Source: Achromobacter pestifer (GTDB lineage: Bacteria > Pseudomonadota > Gammaproteobacteria > Burkholderiales > Burkholderiaceae_B). From it: a stretch of DNA of 64,000 bases. Both the position numbers and the translations under genes were made by a program. Of the stretch, positions 19,197 through 28,608 are shown in pieces (position 1 is the first letter of the stretch; every line of letters begins with the position of its first letter). The notes under the pieces are model-generated. The model ran no database searches. It was not told where the DNA came from and saw only the letters and a list, made by a program, of their open reading frames with translations. The stretch covers positions 62,001-126,000 of the forward strand of contig NZ_CADIJX010000001.1 of NCBI RefSeq assembly GCF_902859625.1. The letters are read 5' to 3'.

Positions 19197-19219
19197 TGAA
19201 GTAAAATGGTTTTATTTCA
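19197..19219. promoter_or_regulatory. Palindromic operator between methionine genes
   Basis: Arms TGAAGTAAAA and TTTTATTTCA (9 of 10 complementary) are separated by 3 nt. The outer TGAA...TTCA matches the MetR-type half sites, though with wider spacing than the Escherichia coli TGAA-N5-TTCA. It lies 27 nt upstream of the MetR-like start and 95 nt upstream of the divergent reductase start, so it could control both. Confidence 0.55.
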
Positions 19220-19245
19220 CGAATCCATGAGCGGAAATCATCTGA

Positions 19246-20169
19246 ATGCTTGAACGCATCCACCTCAGCATCGTCCAGCAGGTCGAAAGGCAAGGGTCTT
19301 TGACGGCCGCCGCGGGCGTGCTGAACCTGACCCAGTCGGCCCTGAGCCACAGCATGAAGAAACTGGAGCAGCAACTGGGCACCGACGTCTGGCTGCGTGA
19401 GGGTCGAAGCCTGCGCCTGACGCAGGCTGGCCAATACCTGCTTGCGGTGGCGAACCGCGTGTTGCCGCAACTGGACCTGGCCGAAGAGCGCCTGGGCCAG
19501 TTCGCGCAGGGCGAGCGCGGCGCGCTGCGCATCGGCATGGAATGCCACCCTTGCTACCAGTGGCTGCTCAAGGTGGTTTCACCTTATCTGGCCGCATGGC
19601 CCGACGTGGATGTGGATGTCAAGCAGAAGTTCCAGTTCGGCGGGATCGGCGCGCTCTTCGGTTACGAGATCGATCTGCTGGTCACGCCCGACCCGCTGTT
19701 CAAGCCGGGGCTGAAGTTCGAACCTGTGTTCGACTACGAGCAGGTGCTGGTCGTGGCCAAGGGCCATGCCCTGGCGTCGGCAGCCTACGTGAAGCCTCAG
19801 CAGTTGAATCAGGAAGTGCTCATCAGCTACCCCGTGGACATTGAGCGCCTGGACATCTACAACCAGTTCCTGTTGCCGGCCGGTGTCACGCCCAAGCGCC
19901 ACAAAGCCATTGAAACCACCGACATCATGGTGCAGATGGTGGCCAGCGGGCGTGGCGTGGCCGCTCTGCCGCGCTGGCTGGTCGAGGAGTACGCGGCAAG
20001 GATGGACGTGGTGCCCGTGCGGCTGGGTGCGCGCGGCATTGCCAAGCAGATCTTTCTTGGGGCACGCGAGGCAGACACCGCCATCGACTACGTGCGGGCC
20101 TTCATCGAACTGGCCCGCCAGTCCGTGACCGCCACCAACACTGCCATTGCGCAAGACGCCAATGGATGA
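19246..20169 (+). CDS. MetR-like LysR regulator of methionine genes
   Basis: A 307-aa LysR-type protein. Its HTH begins MLERIHLSIVQQVERQGSL and contains LNLTQSALSHSMKKLEQQLG. The effector domain begins with RIGMECHPCYQWLLKV, closely resembling the homocysteine-responsive regulator MetR. It is divergent from the reductase-mesX-mesD operon, with a palindrome between them, and overlaps the MTHFR-like gene by 8 nt. Homocysteine as inducer is inferred from the family. Confidence 0.85.
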   Translation: MLERIHLSIVQQVERQGSLTAAAGVLNLTQSALSHSMKKLEQQLGTDVWLREGRSLRLTQAGQYLLAVANRVLPQLDLAEERLGQFAQGERGALRIGMECHPCYQWLLKVVSPYLAAWPDVDVDVKQKFQFGGIGALFGYEIDLLVTPDPLFKPGLKFEPVFDYEQVLVVAKGHALASAAYVKPQQLNQEVLISYPVDIERLDIYNQFLLPAGVTPKRHKAIETTDIMVQMVASGRGVAALPRWLVEEYAARMDVVPVRLGARGIAKQIFLGAREADTAIDYVRAFIELARQSVTATNTAIAQDANG

Positions 20170-21070
20170 ACACCCCCCCTTGATGCATTCCAGTAGGCCC
20201 ACGTTCCCCGGCAACATCACCGACGCCTATTCGTTGGAGGTCAGTGTGAAGGACATCGCAGCGCTGACCGCAGTGGCGCCGCGAATATTGCCGGGGTCGA
20301 CCATTTCCATTCCCTACCTGCCAGGCCAGGACAACGACGCGCGATTGGCTACGGCGCAGGCCGTGCGCGGACTGGGCCTCGTGCCCATGCCGCACCTTTC
20401 TGCACGCCGTATCGCGTCGCTTGCCGAGCTTGATTCCTTCGTCAAGCGCGCGGTCGCAGAAGCTGGCGTTGAGCGCTGCTTCGTGATCGCGGGAGATCCG
20501 TCGACGCCGGTGGGACCGTTTTCCGACAGTTCCTCGTTGATCGAAACAGGCGTTTTCGAGCGCTGGGGCATCCAGGTTGTCGGCGTGGGGGGGCATCCGG
20601 AAGGCCATCCGGTCATGAGCACGGCCGATCGGTGGGATGTGCTCGAACGCAAGTGCGACAGCATCGGCAGGCGCGGCATGACGCCATTGATCGTCACGCA
20701 GTTTGGATTCAATGCAGACATCGTGTTGATGTGGTTGAAAACGCTGCGCGAGCGTGGCATTGAACACCCGGTGCGTGTGGGTGTGCCGGGTCCCGCGGGC
20801 ATCGCGGTGCTTGCGCGGTATGCGTCCTTGTGCGGCGTCAGCGCATGCGCGTCAATGTGGTCCAAGTACGGCATCTCTCTCGGCAAGCTGTTCGGCACGG
20901 CGGGGCCGGATGTTTTTGTGGATCGTTTGGCCGCCGGACTGACAGAAGAACATGGAAAGGTAAGTCTGCATTTCTTTCCATTCGGAGGCATCGCCCAGTC
21001 TGTGAGGTGGATAGAGCAGTACCGCTCTCGCGCCGAGCAACTGCGCTACGCCAGTGCATCCCTATCGTGA
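20162..21070 (+). CDS. Methylenetetrahydrofolate reductase-like protein
   Basis: A 302-aa flavoprotein of the MTHFR superfamily. It shows an N-terminal TISIPYLPGQD strand, a LVPMPHLSAR segment (the VPHL-type folate-site strand) and RCFVIAGDPSTPVGPF, matching the GD motif of MetF. The QFGFNADIVLMWLKTLRERG region is also conserved. It is divergent enough that the substrate may not be ordinary 5,10-methylene-THF. The ATG at 20162 overlaps the stop of the MetR-like gene (ATGGATGA), implying translational coupling; TTG at 20147 and ATG at 20183 are alternatives. The neighbours point to methyl-group supply for methionine. Confidence 0.75.
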   Translation: MDEHPPLMHSSRPTFPGNITDAYSLEVSVKDIAALTAVAPRILPGSTISIPYLPGQDNDARLATAQAVRGLGLVPMPHLSARRIASLAELDSFVKRAVAEAGVERCFVIAGDPSTPVGPFSDSSSLIETGVFERWGIQVVGVGGHPEGHPVMSTADRWDVLERKCDSIGRRGMTPLIVTQFGFNADIVLMWLKTLRERGIEHPVRVGVPGPAGIAVLARYASLCGVSACASMWSKYGISLGKLFGTAGPDVFVDRLAAGLTEEHGKVSLHFFPFGGIAQSVRWIEQYRSRAEQLRYASASLS

Positions 21071-21248
21071 TATTTGATGGCGGCACGACAGGACGATGTC
21101 CATCATGGGGCATGGCCTGCACGCCGCGTAGGGCCACCCCCCCGCATCGGATTGATCCTGAAGCCTTGAGGTACCATCTTTCAGCGATCGACTTGCCACA
21201 CAGGGATCGCGCCCACGCCAAACGACTCAAGAAAAGGAAAATAATCTG

Positions 21249-22385
21249 ATGCGCTTAAAGGCTCTTGCCCTCTGCTTGCTGGCCGGATTTGCCGCTTCGG
21301 CCGCCGCTCAAGACAGCACCCAATCTTTGACTCGGGCCTTGAAGCAGATACCGCAGGTGGTGCTTACCGCGCCTGAAGCGATGCAGATATTCTTCGTGGA
21401 CACGCAAGCCTGGCGAGGCTTGGAGAAAGCCGGCCCATCAGCGGATGGCATGCGCAGACTGAGCATGGCGCAATGGATCAACCCGCTTCAATCCATTGGA
21501 TACGGTCTGGATCAATGGTCGGCCAACGCGAGAATCCCGTTCGATGAACTCTCCTATTTCGCCGCTTTCGGCCAGGCGCCGGGCAATATCACCTATTGGG
21601 GGATGAAGGACGGAAAATCCGTTGGGGGGCTGGTGGACCGCCTCAAGCAGGCTGATTTTTCTCCGGTTGGTGGTGACGTCCCTGGCGTCCTCGCAAATGG
21701 CGAGGCCAATAAGATGGATATGACAAAGGCCAATCCCAAAGATCCGTGGAGGGGGGCGATGGGCAAGGCAAGCTTTGTCGTGCCTCTGGATACCGCATTG
21801 GTTCAAGCGTCTGACGCAACGGGCATGAAAGTCCTGGCCAAGCCCACGCCGTCGGTCGCCGACAGTGCAGTCGTTGCCGCGTCGGTTGCAGGCGTGAAGG
21901 AGGCCGTCCCTTCGGACTCAGGCCAAATTGTGCAGGCCGCGGTCATATCCCCTGTTTTTGGCCTTCAAGGCGTTGACCCGGCGAAGGTACTGCCCGCGTC
22001 GCCCGGAGATATTGAAACGGCAAAGCGGAATCTTCAGGCGGCTGTTGACTCTAGCCGACGCGGTATTCCTCCTTACTTCTCAGGCATCATCGCGGACGCC
22101 CAGATCAACAGCGTGCCGGCTGTGGTGATTTCCCTGGCTTACGCAGATTGCGCCACCGCCAAGCAGGCCGCCGACGGCATTGGCGCTGCATGGAATGAAA
22201 GCATGGCGGGCGCGGTGCAAGCCAAGGTGGCCGGGCGTACTGTCCAGGCCGGTAGCCTATGCGCTGCGGTGGTCAGCGTGGTTGCCCCCAAGGCAGAGAA
22301 TGCGGGCAACCCGATTCTGTCGCAGCTGATGAACCGCTATATGCAGCGCGATTTGACGGTGTTGCAGATTGGCACGTCGCGTTAA
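21249..22385 (+). CDS. Secreted protein of unknown function
   Basis: A 378-aa protein with a clear signal peptide (MRLKALALCLLAGFAASAAA, cleavage near residue 20). The mature part is Ala/Gly-rich with two cysteines in the last third (CATAKQAAD and GSLCAAVV) that could form a disulphide. I do not recognise a family. There is no membrane anchor or lipobox. It stands alone between the MTHFR-like gene and a degenerate remnant, with about 178 nt upstream. The AAGGAAAATAATCTG leader supplies a ribosome site for the ATG at 21249. Confidence 0.65.
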   Translation: MRLKALALCLLAGFAASAAAQDSTQSLTRALKQIPQVVLTAPEAMQIFFVDTQAWRGLEKAGPSADGMRRLSMAQWINPLQSIGYGLDQWSANARIPFDELSYFAAFGQAPGNITYWGMKDGKSVGGLVDRLKQADFSPVGGDVPGVLANGEANKMDMTKANPKDPWRGAMGKASFVVPLDTALVQASDATGMKVLAKPTPSVADSAVVAASVAGVKEAVPSDSGQIVQAAVISPVFGLQGVDPAKVLPASPGDIETAKRNLQAAVDSSRRGIPPYFSGIIADAQINSVPAVVISLAYADCATAKQAADGIGAAWNESMAGAVQAKVAGRTVQAGSLCAAVVSVVAPKAENAGNPILSQLMNRYMQRDLTVLQIGTSR

Positions 22386-22453
22386 TCGCGAGCGCAGGTT
22401 TTCCAATCCGTGGTGGCGATGATTGAGTGATTCACGTCTCGCGAGGCGCCAGC

Positions 22454-22668
22454 ATGGAAGGAAAAAAGTCCGAAATACAGCGGTCAGGCCCGATTCCCTG
22501 CCGCAAGCGGACACACCGATCCTGCTGTCTGGCGGCAATCCGCAAGTTGCCAAGGCGTACGGAGACGAGCCGGTGCAGCAGTACATCGCGGCGGTGCCGG
22601 GCTGGAAAAGCGAGGTGGGCGGCCGTCTGGACCGCCTGATCCTCGATATTTACGAGGGGGATGCCATC
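22454..22668 (+). pseudogene. Remnant of a DUF1801-type protein
   Basis: The segment encodes GGNPQVAKAYGDEPVQQYIA and then a PGWK...RLDRLI stretch, typical of the first half of DUF1801 (YdhG-like) proteins. The matching N-terminal Met segment (MEGKKSEIQRSGPIP) is in another frame. Similarity stops before the conserved core (normally VKWNSPLYG). It is a frameshifted, 3'-truncated relic running into the end of the convergent LysR gene. Confidence 0.5.
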
Positions 22669-22686
22669 GACGCCGCCGCTGCGCCA

Positions 22687-23604
22687 TCACGCCCGTACGG
22701 CCAAGGTTCCCGCCCGCCGCATTTCATGCACCAGTTCCACCAGCGCCCGTAACCGTGCCGGCACATACCGGTGGCCCGCGTAGTACAGGCGCAGGCCGCC
22801 AAATGTCGGACACCAGTCTTGCAGCAGCGCAACCAGTTTGCCGGTGGCCAGATCCTCCTGGACAAACCATTCCGACAGAAACCCCACGCCCATACCGTTC
22901 AGCACCGCATCCCGCATGGCCTGGGTTTCGGTGAATGACATGCGGGTGGGCATGTCAATTTGAAGCTTCTGGCCGTCGCGCTCCAATTCCCAGTGGTACA
23001 GGCCGCCGTGGGACATGCGCATGCCGATCCCATGGTGCCGCATCAAGTCGCCAGGCGCTTGTGGCGTGCCGTGGCGTGCCAGATAGTCGGGGCTGGCGAC
23101 GACCAGCATGCGCATGTTGGCGATGAGCGGCACCGCGATCATGTCTTGCGGGACGGATTCCTCCAGGCGGATGCCTGCGTCGAAGCCGTCGGCCACGATG
23201 TCGATCAAGCGCCGTTCGGTGACGACGTCGACGCGCATTTGGGGGTAGCGCCGCAGGTATTCGTAGAGCAGCGGTTGCAGCAGCATCAGGGTCGTCTCGG
23301 GCGGGGCGTTGATGCGTAATGTGCCGCTGGGGGCGTCGGGTTCGGTGCCAGCTTCTTCGCTGGCGCGCTGGATTTCGGTGACGGCGGGCGTGATGCGGTC
23401 GACGAAGCGCTGGCCGGCGTCGGTCAGGGCCACGCTGCGGGTGGATCGGTTGAACAGCCGCACCTTGAGCCGCGCTTCCAGCCCGGCGACGGCGTTGCTG
23501 ATGGCGGTGGCGGACATGCCCAGCTCAAGCGCCGCCGCCCGAAAGCTCTGGTGGCGGGCCACACCCAGCACGGCTTCCAGTTCCGTGATGCCGGTTCGAT
23601 GCAT
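22687..23604 (-). CDS. LysR-family regulator
   Basis: A 305-aa LysR-type regulator with HTH in residues 5-65 (FRAAALELGMSATAISNAV) and a C-terminal co-inducer domain starting near 95 (GTLRINAPPETTL). It is divergent from the aldehyde dehydrogenase gene with a 132-nt spacer. That spacer has ATCCTGA (about 23611) and TCAGGAT (about 23652) as inverted arms, a plausible operator. It likely controls the dehydrogenase. Confidence 0.87.
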   Translation of the reverse strand: MHRTGITELEAVLGVARHQSFRAAALELGMSATAISNAVAGLEARLKVRLFNRSTRSVALTDAGQRFVDRITPAVTEIQRASEEAGTEPDAPSGTLRINAPPETTLMLLQPLLYEYLRRYPQMRVDVVTERRLIDIVADGFDAGIRLEESVPQDMIAVPLIANMRMLVVASPDYLARHGTPQAPGDLMRHHGIGMRMSHGGLYHWELERDGQKLQIDMPTRMSFTETQAMRDAVLNGMGVGFLSEWFVQEDLATGKLVALLQDWCPTFGGLRLYYAGHRYVPARLRALVELVHEMRRAGTLAVRA

Positions 23605-23736
23605 GGATTATCCTGATTTTCGGGATTAGTAATGAAGTATAAGGCGGCTTATCAGGATGGTGATGGCTCCCTACACTGCCTGGAACGAATGACTTCCGGC
23701 CCGGATCGCCGGCAGCGGCGTCTACGGAGATTGACC

Positions 23737-25155
23737 ATGCAACGTATCGAGCAGATCTATATCAACGGTGAATTTGTCACGCCTCATGGGCGTGAATGGT
23801 TCGACCTGTACAACCCCAGCACGGAGCAGAAGATCGGCCAGGTGCGGCTGGGCGACGAAGAGGATGTGCGGCTGGCGGTGGCGGCCGCCAAGGCGGCATT
23901 TCCGGCGTGGTCGCGGACGACGAGGCAGGAGCGTCTGGCGGCATTGCATCGCATGCACAAGGAGGTTTCCGCGCGTGAGGATGCGCTGCTGGAGGCGATT
24001 GTGACTGAGTACGGTGCGCCGGCGGTGCGTTCGCGCTGGATGGCGACGTACCCGGCCGACACGATTGCGCAGGCAATCGCGGTGCTGGAATCGTTCCAGT
24101 TTGAAGAGCAGGCGGGCGCGGCTCAGGTGATTCTGACCCCGGTGGGCGTGGCGGCGTTGATCACGCCCTGGAACAGCGATGCGGGGTTTATCTGCAACAA
24201 GCTGGCGACCGCGTTGGCGGCGGGCTGCACGGCGGTCATCAAGCCCAGCGAGATGAGCGCGATGCAAACGCAGATCGTGGCCGAGGCGCTGCATGCGGCG
24301 GACCTGCCCGCAGGCGTGTTCAACATCGTCAATGGTTCCGGCGCGGAGGCCGGCGAGGCATTGGCACGCCACCCCGATGTGGCCAAGATCTCGTTTACCG
24401 GTTCGTCCGCCGTGGGCCAGCATCTGGTGGCGGCGGGCGCGGCCACCTTGAAGCGGGTGACGCTGGAGCTGGGCGGCAAGTCGCCCACGCTGGTGCTGGA
24501 CGATGCGGATTTTTCCGCCGTGATGCCCTTGGTCTTGCAGGCCGGTTTCATGAACAGCGGGCAGGCGTGCGTGGCGGGCACACGCATCCTGGTGCCCCGG
24601 CATCGCCTGGCCGAATTTGAACAAGCGGCCGTGGAGGCCCTGGCGCATATCAAGTCGGGCGACCCCCGCGACGCGGATACGGATGTCGGCCCGATGGTCA
24701 GCGCCAAGCAATGGGAGCGTGTGCAGGGCTATATCCGATTGGGTACGGAAGAGGGCGCGCGGTTGCTCGCGGGCGGAGCAGGGCGTCCGGATGGGCTGTC
24801 CGCCGGCTGGTTCGTGAAACCGACGATTTTCACGGATGCGCGCAACGACATGCGCATCGCGCAGGAAGAGATTTTTGGACCGGTGCTGACGCTGATTGCG
24901 TATGACGACGAGGCGCAAGCCATCGCGATCGCCAATGACACGAGCTACGGCTTGAGCGCCATGGTATTGGGCAAGGACGTGGACCGCTGCCAGCGGTTGG
25001 CGCGTCAGATCGATGCGGGCCGGGTGTTGGTCAACACGCTGGCGCACGAGCCCCGGGCGCCTTTCGGCGGCTTCAAGCGTTCCGGCCTGGGCCGGGAGAT
25101 GGGCAAGTGGGGCATCAGCGCATATCTGGAACCGAAGACGTTGATGGTGGGCTGA
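23737..25155 (+). CDS. NAD(P)+-dependent aldehyde dehydrogenase
   Basis: A 472-aa ALDH-superfamily enzyme oxidising an aldehyde to the carboxylate. Asn146 (TPWN), the NAD-binding FTGSSAVG (220-227), the general base Glu244 (LELGGKSP) and the nucleophile Cys278 (NSGQACV) are all present. The C-terminal motif APFGGFKRSGLGRE is conserved. The ATG at 23737 follows CGGAGA and matches the family start; a longer frame to 23632 is open but crosses the regulatory spacer. Substrate unknown. Confidence 0.92.
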   Translation: MQRIEQIYINGEFVTPHGREWFDLYNPSTEQKIGQVRLGDEEDVRLAVAAAKAAFPAWSRTTRQERLAALHRMHKEVSAREDALLEAIVTEYGAPAVRSRWMATYPADTIAQAIAVLESFQFEEQAGAAQVILTPVGVAALITPWNSDAGFICNKLATALAAGCTAVIKPSEMSAMQTQIVAEALHAADLPAGVFNIVNGSGAEAGEALARHPDVAKISFTGSSAVGQHLVAAGAATLKRVTLELGGKSPTLVLDDADFSAVMPLVLQAGFMNSGQACVAGTRILVPRHRLAEFEQAAVEALAHIKSGDPRDADTDVGPMVSAKQWERVQGYIRLGTEEGARLLAGGAGRPDGLSAGWFVKPTIFTDARNDMRIAQEEIFGPVLTLIAYDDEAQAIAIANDTSYGLSAMVLGKDVDRCQRLARQIDAGRVLVNTLAHEPRAPFGGFKRSGLGREMGKWGISAYLEPKTLMVG

Positions 25156-25254
25156 TCGACCATTTTCGGCTTCTGGTCTTTACTCGGGGCGATTGGCCGA
25201 TTTGCTACTCTCAAGCCGGAAACCCTAACGGCCAACCGGCCAGGAGCCCTGAAC

Positions 25255-26133
25255 ATGAGCGATCCCACCGGCGATTACGTGCCCCCGAAAGTCTGGACGT
25301 GGAACAAGGCCAGCGGCGGCCGCTTCGCGAACATCAATCGTCCGGTGTCCGGGCCCACGCATGACAAGGAACTGCCGGTGGGCCGGCATCCCTTGCAGTT
25401 ATATTCGCTGGGGACGCCAAACGGTGTGAAGGTGACGGTGATGCTGGAAGAGCTGCTGGCCTTGGGGCATGGCGGCGCGGAGTATGACGCCTGGCTGATC
25501 AGGATTGGCGAGGGCGACCAGTTTGGCAGCGGCTTTGTCGATGTGAATCCCAACTCCAAGATTCCCGCGCTGTTGGATCGCAGCGGCCCCAAGCCGATCC
25601 GGGTGTTTGAATCCGGGGCGATCCTGCTTTACCTGGCCGAGAAATTTGGCGCCTTGTTGCCGAAGGATCCCGCTACGCGCGCGGAATGCCTGTCCTGGCT
25701 GTTCTGGCAAATGGGCAGCGCGCCTTATCTGGGCGGCGGCTTCGGCCATTTTTACGCCTATGCGCCAACCAAGATCGAATATGCGATTGATCGTTTCACC
25801 ATGGAGGTCAAGCGCCAATTGGATGTGCTGGATAAGCGCCTGGCGGACAACGAGTACCTGGCGGGTAGCGACTACACCATCGCCGATATAGCCGTGTGGC
25901 CCTGGTATGGCGGCTTGGCGAAGGGTTGGCTTTATGGCGCCGCGGAATTCCTGTCGGTGCAGGATTACAAGCATGTGCAGCGTTGGGCGGACACCATCGG
26001 CGCGCGCCCCGCCGCGCGGCGCGGCCGCATGGTCAACCGTGAGTCGGGTGACTTATCCAGCCAACTGCACGAGCGCCATGACGCCTCGGATTTCGACACG
26101 CGCACGCAGGACAAGCTCGCGCACCAGGACTAG
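25255..26133 (+). CDS. yghU: Glutathione S-transferase, YghU type
   Basis: A 292-aa cytosolic GST of the Nu/YghU class. Recognisable parts are the PPKVWTWNKASGGRFANINRP N-terminal extension, a thioredoxin-like domain with YSLGTPNGVKVTVMLEE, the VNPNSKIPALLD cis-Pro loop and FESGAILLYLAEK for gamma-Glu binding. The all-helical domain has GSDYTIADIAVWPW. This class shows disulphide-bond reductase activity with two glutathiones. It appears to be a single-gene unit. Confidence 0.9.
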   Translation: MSDPTGDYVPPKVWTWNKASGGRFANINRPVSGPTHDKELPVGRHPLQLYSLGTPNGVKVTVMLEELLALGHGGAEYDAWLIRIGEGDQFGSGFVDVNPNSKIPALLDRSGPKPIRVFESGAILLYLAEKFGALLPKDPATRAECLSWLFWQMGSAPYLGGGFGHFYAYAPTKIEYAIDRFTMEVKRQLDVLDKRLADNEYLAGSDYTIADIAVWPWYGGLAKGWLYGAAEFLSVQDYKHVQRWADTIGARPAARRGRMVNRESGDLSSQLHERHDASDFDTRTQDKLAHQD

Positions 26134-26224
26134 GTTGGCAGAAGGGCCAAAACGCGCTGAGCGCGGCGGCGTTTGCGGTGTTGCTGCCGCTGCGCCGCCT
26201 GAGGCCTCAAGGGGCGGGGCGGGC

Positions 26225-27838
26225 TTACGCCTGCCGGCTCATGATGCTCAACGCTACCGCTTCCGCAATCTTGATCCCGTCCACGCCCGCCGACAGAATC
26301 CCGCCCGCGTAGCCCGCGCCTTCACCCGCCGGGAACAGCCCCCGGGTATTGATGCTCTGCAACGTCTCGTTGTCCCGCTTGATGCGAACAGGCGATGACG
26401 TGCGCGTTTCCACGCCCGTCAGCACGGCATCGTGCATGCCAAAACCCTTGATGTTCTTATCGAAGGCCGGCAGCGCTTCGCGGATCGCCGTGATGGCAAA
26501 TTCAGGCAGTGCGGTCGCCAGATCGGTCAGATGGACGCCCGGCGTGTATGACGGCAGAACAGAGCCAAACTCGGTGGAGGCCTTGCCGGCGAGGAAATCC
26601 CCCACCAACTGACCCGGCGCGCTATAGGTTTCACCGCCCAGCAAAAACGCCTGTGATTCCCACTTGCGCTGAAAATCCACGCCAGCCAGCACGTGTTCCG
26701 GGTAGTCGACCTCGGGCGAAATCCCCACCACGATGCCCGCGTTGGCGTTGCGTTCATTGCGCGAGTACTGGCTCATGCCGTTGGTGACCACGCGGTTGGG
26801 TTCGGACGTGGCGGCCACGACCGTGCCGCCGGGGCACATACAGAAGCTGTAGACCGACCGCCCGTTGCTGGCGTGGTGCACCAGCTTGTAGTCCGCGGCG
26901 CCCAGGATGGGGTGACCGGCGTTGGGACCAAAGCGGGCGTTGTCGATCAGCGACTGCGGATGTTCGATCCGGAAACCGATGGAGAACGGCTTGGCTTCCA
27001 TGTACACGCCCTGGTCGTGCAGCATCTGGAAGGTGTCGCGCGCGCTGTGGCCAATGGCCAGCACCACATGGTCGGCTTCGATGTGTTCGCCGCTGGCCAG
27101 CGTGACGCCGGTGACCTGGCCGTTTTCGCGCTGCAACGTTTCGACTCTGCTGGAGAAGCGCACTTCGCCGCCCAGCTTGGTGATGGTGTCGCGCATGATT
27201 TCCACCATGCCGACCAGGCGGAACGTGCCGATGTGCGGCTTGGCGACGTACAGGATTTCTTCCGGGGCGCCGGCCAGCACGAATTCCTTGAGCACCTTTT
27301 CGCCGTAATGCTTGGGGTCCTTGATCTGGCTGTACAGCTTGCCGTCCGAGAACGTGCCCGCGCCGCCTTCGCCAAATTGCACGTTCGACTCCGGGTTCAG
27401 CACACGCTTGCGCCACAGGCCCCAGGTGTCCTTGGTGCGTTCACGCACCGCCTTGCCGCGTTCCAGGATGATGGGCTTGAAGCCCATCTGCGCCAGGATC
27501 AGCCCGGCAAACAGGCCACAGGGGCCGGTGCCGATGACGATGGGGCGCTTTTGCAGGTCAGCAGGCGCCTGGGCGATGTATTTGTATTCGGTGTCGGGGG
27601 TGGGCTTTACGTGACGATCATCATGAAAGCGCTTGAGCAACGCGGCTTCATTGTCGATGTCGACATCCAGCGTGTAAGTCAGCAGGATGTTGTGTTTCTT
27701 GCGCGCGTCGTAGCTGCGCAAGAAGATGGTGAAGCCATGCAGGTCGCCGGCCGGAACGCCCAGTTTTTTCAGAATCGCGGCGGGCAATTCTTCTGGCGTG
27801 TGGTTCAACGGCAGTTTGATTTCAGACAGTCGCAACAT
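26225..27838 (-). CDS. COG2509 FAD-dependent oxidoreductase
   Basis: A 537-aa flavoprotein. A ~90-residue N-terminal domain (RSYDARKKHNILLTYTLDV) precedes the dinucleotide-binding fold, with IGTGPCGLFAGLILAQ near residue 100 and ILERG as the end of strand 2. The FGEGGAGTFSDGKLYS motif near 155-170 and the C-terminal GEGAGYAGGILSAGVDGIK are hallmarks of the uncharacterised COG2509 dehydrogenases. The physiological substrate is not known. Single gene. Confidence 0.88.
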   Translation of the reverse strand: MLRLSEIKLPLNHTPEELPAAILKKLGVPAGDLHGFTIFLRSYDARKKHNILLTYTLDVDIDNEAALLKRFHDDRHVKPTPDTEYKYIAQAPADLQKRPIVIGTGPCGLFAGLILAQMGFKPIILERGKAVRERTKDTWGLWRKRVLNPESNVQFGEGGAGTFSDGKLYSQIKDPKHYGEKVLKEFVLAGAPEEILYVAKPHIGTFRLVGMVEIMRDTITKLGGEVRFSSRVETLQRENGQVTGVTLASGEHIEADHVVLAIGHSARDTFQMLHDQGVYMEAKPFSIGFRIEHPQSLIDNARFGPNAGHPILGAADYKLVHHASNGRSVYSFCMCPGGTVVAATSEPNRVVTNGMSQYSRNERNANAGIVVGISPEVDYPEHVLAGVDFQRKWESQAFLLGGETYSAPGQLVGDFLAGKASTEFGSVLPSYTPGVHLTDLATALPEFAITAIREALPAFDKNIKGFGMHDAVLTGVETRTSSPVRIKRDNETLQSINTRGLFPAGEGAGYAGGILSAGVDGIKIAEAVALSIMSRQA

Positions 27839-28105
27839 GCTTTGGTCCAGAACTATGGGCGATCACAACGTCGCCAAACCGCGCATTGTACTGGATGACG
27901 AGGTGGGTCTGCGCCGCAGATAGATGTGGTGGATCAAGCGCTTAGGGGTGTACGGTAGGGGTGTCCAAGGTCCTTTTCATCAGCCTGTAGCGCAGCCGAA
28001 GGCCGGATTTTCGGGACGCACCAGGGCCAGGCATTCGGGGGACAATCCCCGCTATGATGCGGGTCCATTAATTCAGTAGTCGTAAGCAGCAAAGGAATAC
28101 GGGTC

Positions 28106-28522
28106 ATGCGCCTTATCGGAAACGTCTTGTGGTTTGTGTTGGGCGGCCTTTGGATGGGCTTGGGATGGTGGTTGGCAGGTATCGTTGCCTGCATCACCAT
28201 TGTTGGCATTCCTTGGGGCCGATCCTGCTTTGTGATCGGCAACTTCGCCTTCTGGCCGTTCGGCAAGGAAGCCGTGAACCGTCGGCATGTGAATGGCCGT
28301 GGCGATATCGGCACCGGGCCGTTTGGGCTGATCGGCAATGTGGTCTGGTTCCTGTTGTTTGGCTGGTGGCTGGCCATCGGCCACGTCGCGTCGGCGCTGG
28401 TTAATTTCATCACCATCATTGGCATTCCGTTTGGTATCCAACATTTGAAGCTGGCGGTGATTGCGCTGGCGCCCATCGGGCAGACCGTGGTGCCGATCGG
28501 GCATCGTGCAACGATTCGCTAG
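28106..28522 (+). CDS. yccF: YccF family inner-membrane protein
   Basis: A 138-aa membrane protein made of two repeated YccF domains, each with a hydrophobic hairpin. The pattern GNVLWFVLGGLWMGLGWWL is repeated as GNVVWFLLFGWWLAIGHV, and each is followed by an IVGIPWG or IIGIPFG signature. The family function is unknown. ATG at 28106. Confidence 0.9.
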   Translation: MRLIGNVLWFVLGGLWMGLGWWLAGIVACITIVGIPWGRSCFVIGNFAFWPFGKEAVNRRHVNGRGDIGTGPFGLIGNVVWFLLFGWWLAIGHVASALVNFITIIGIPFGIQHLKLAVIALAPIGQTVVPIGHRATIR

Positions 28523-28608
28523 TCGAAAGCACGCCATCGCCGTACGCACATGCGCTTGGGCAGTGTTGTCCGGCATGGCATCCGCGCAGAATTGGGATCT
28601 GGCGGCGA

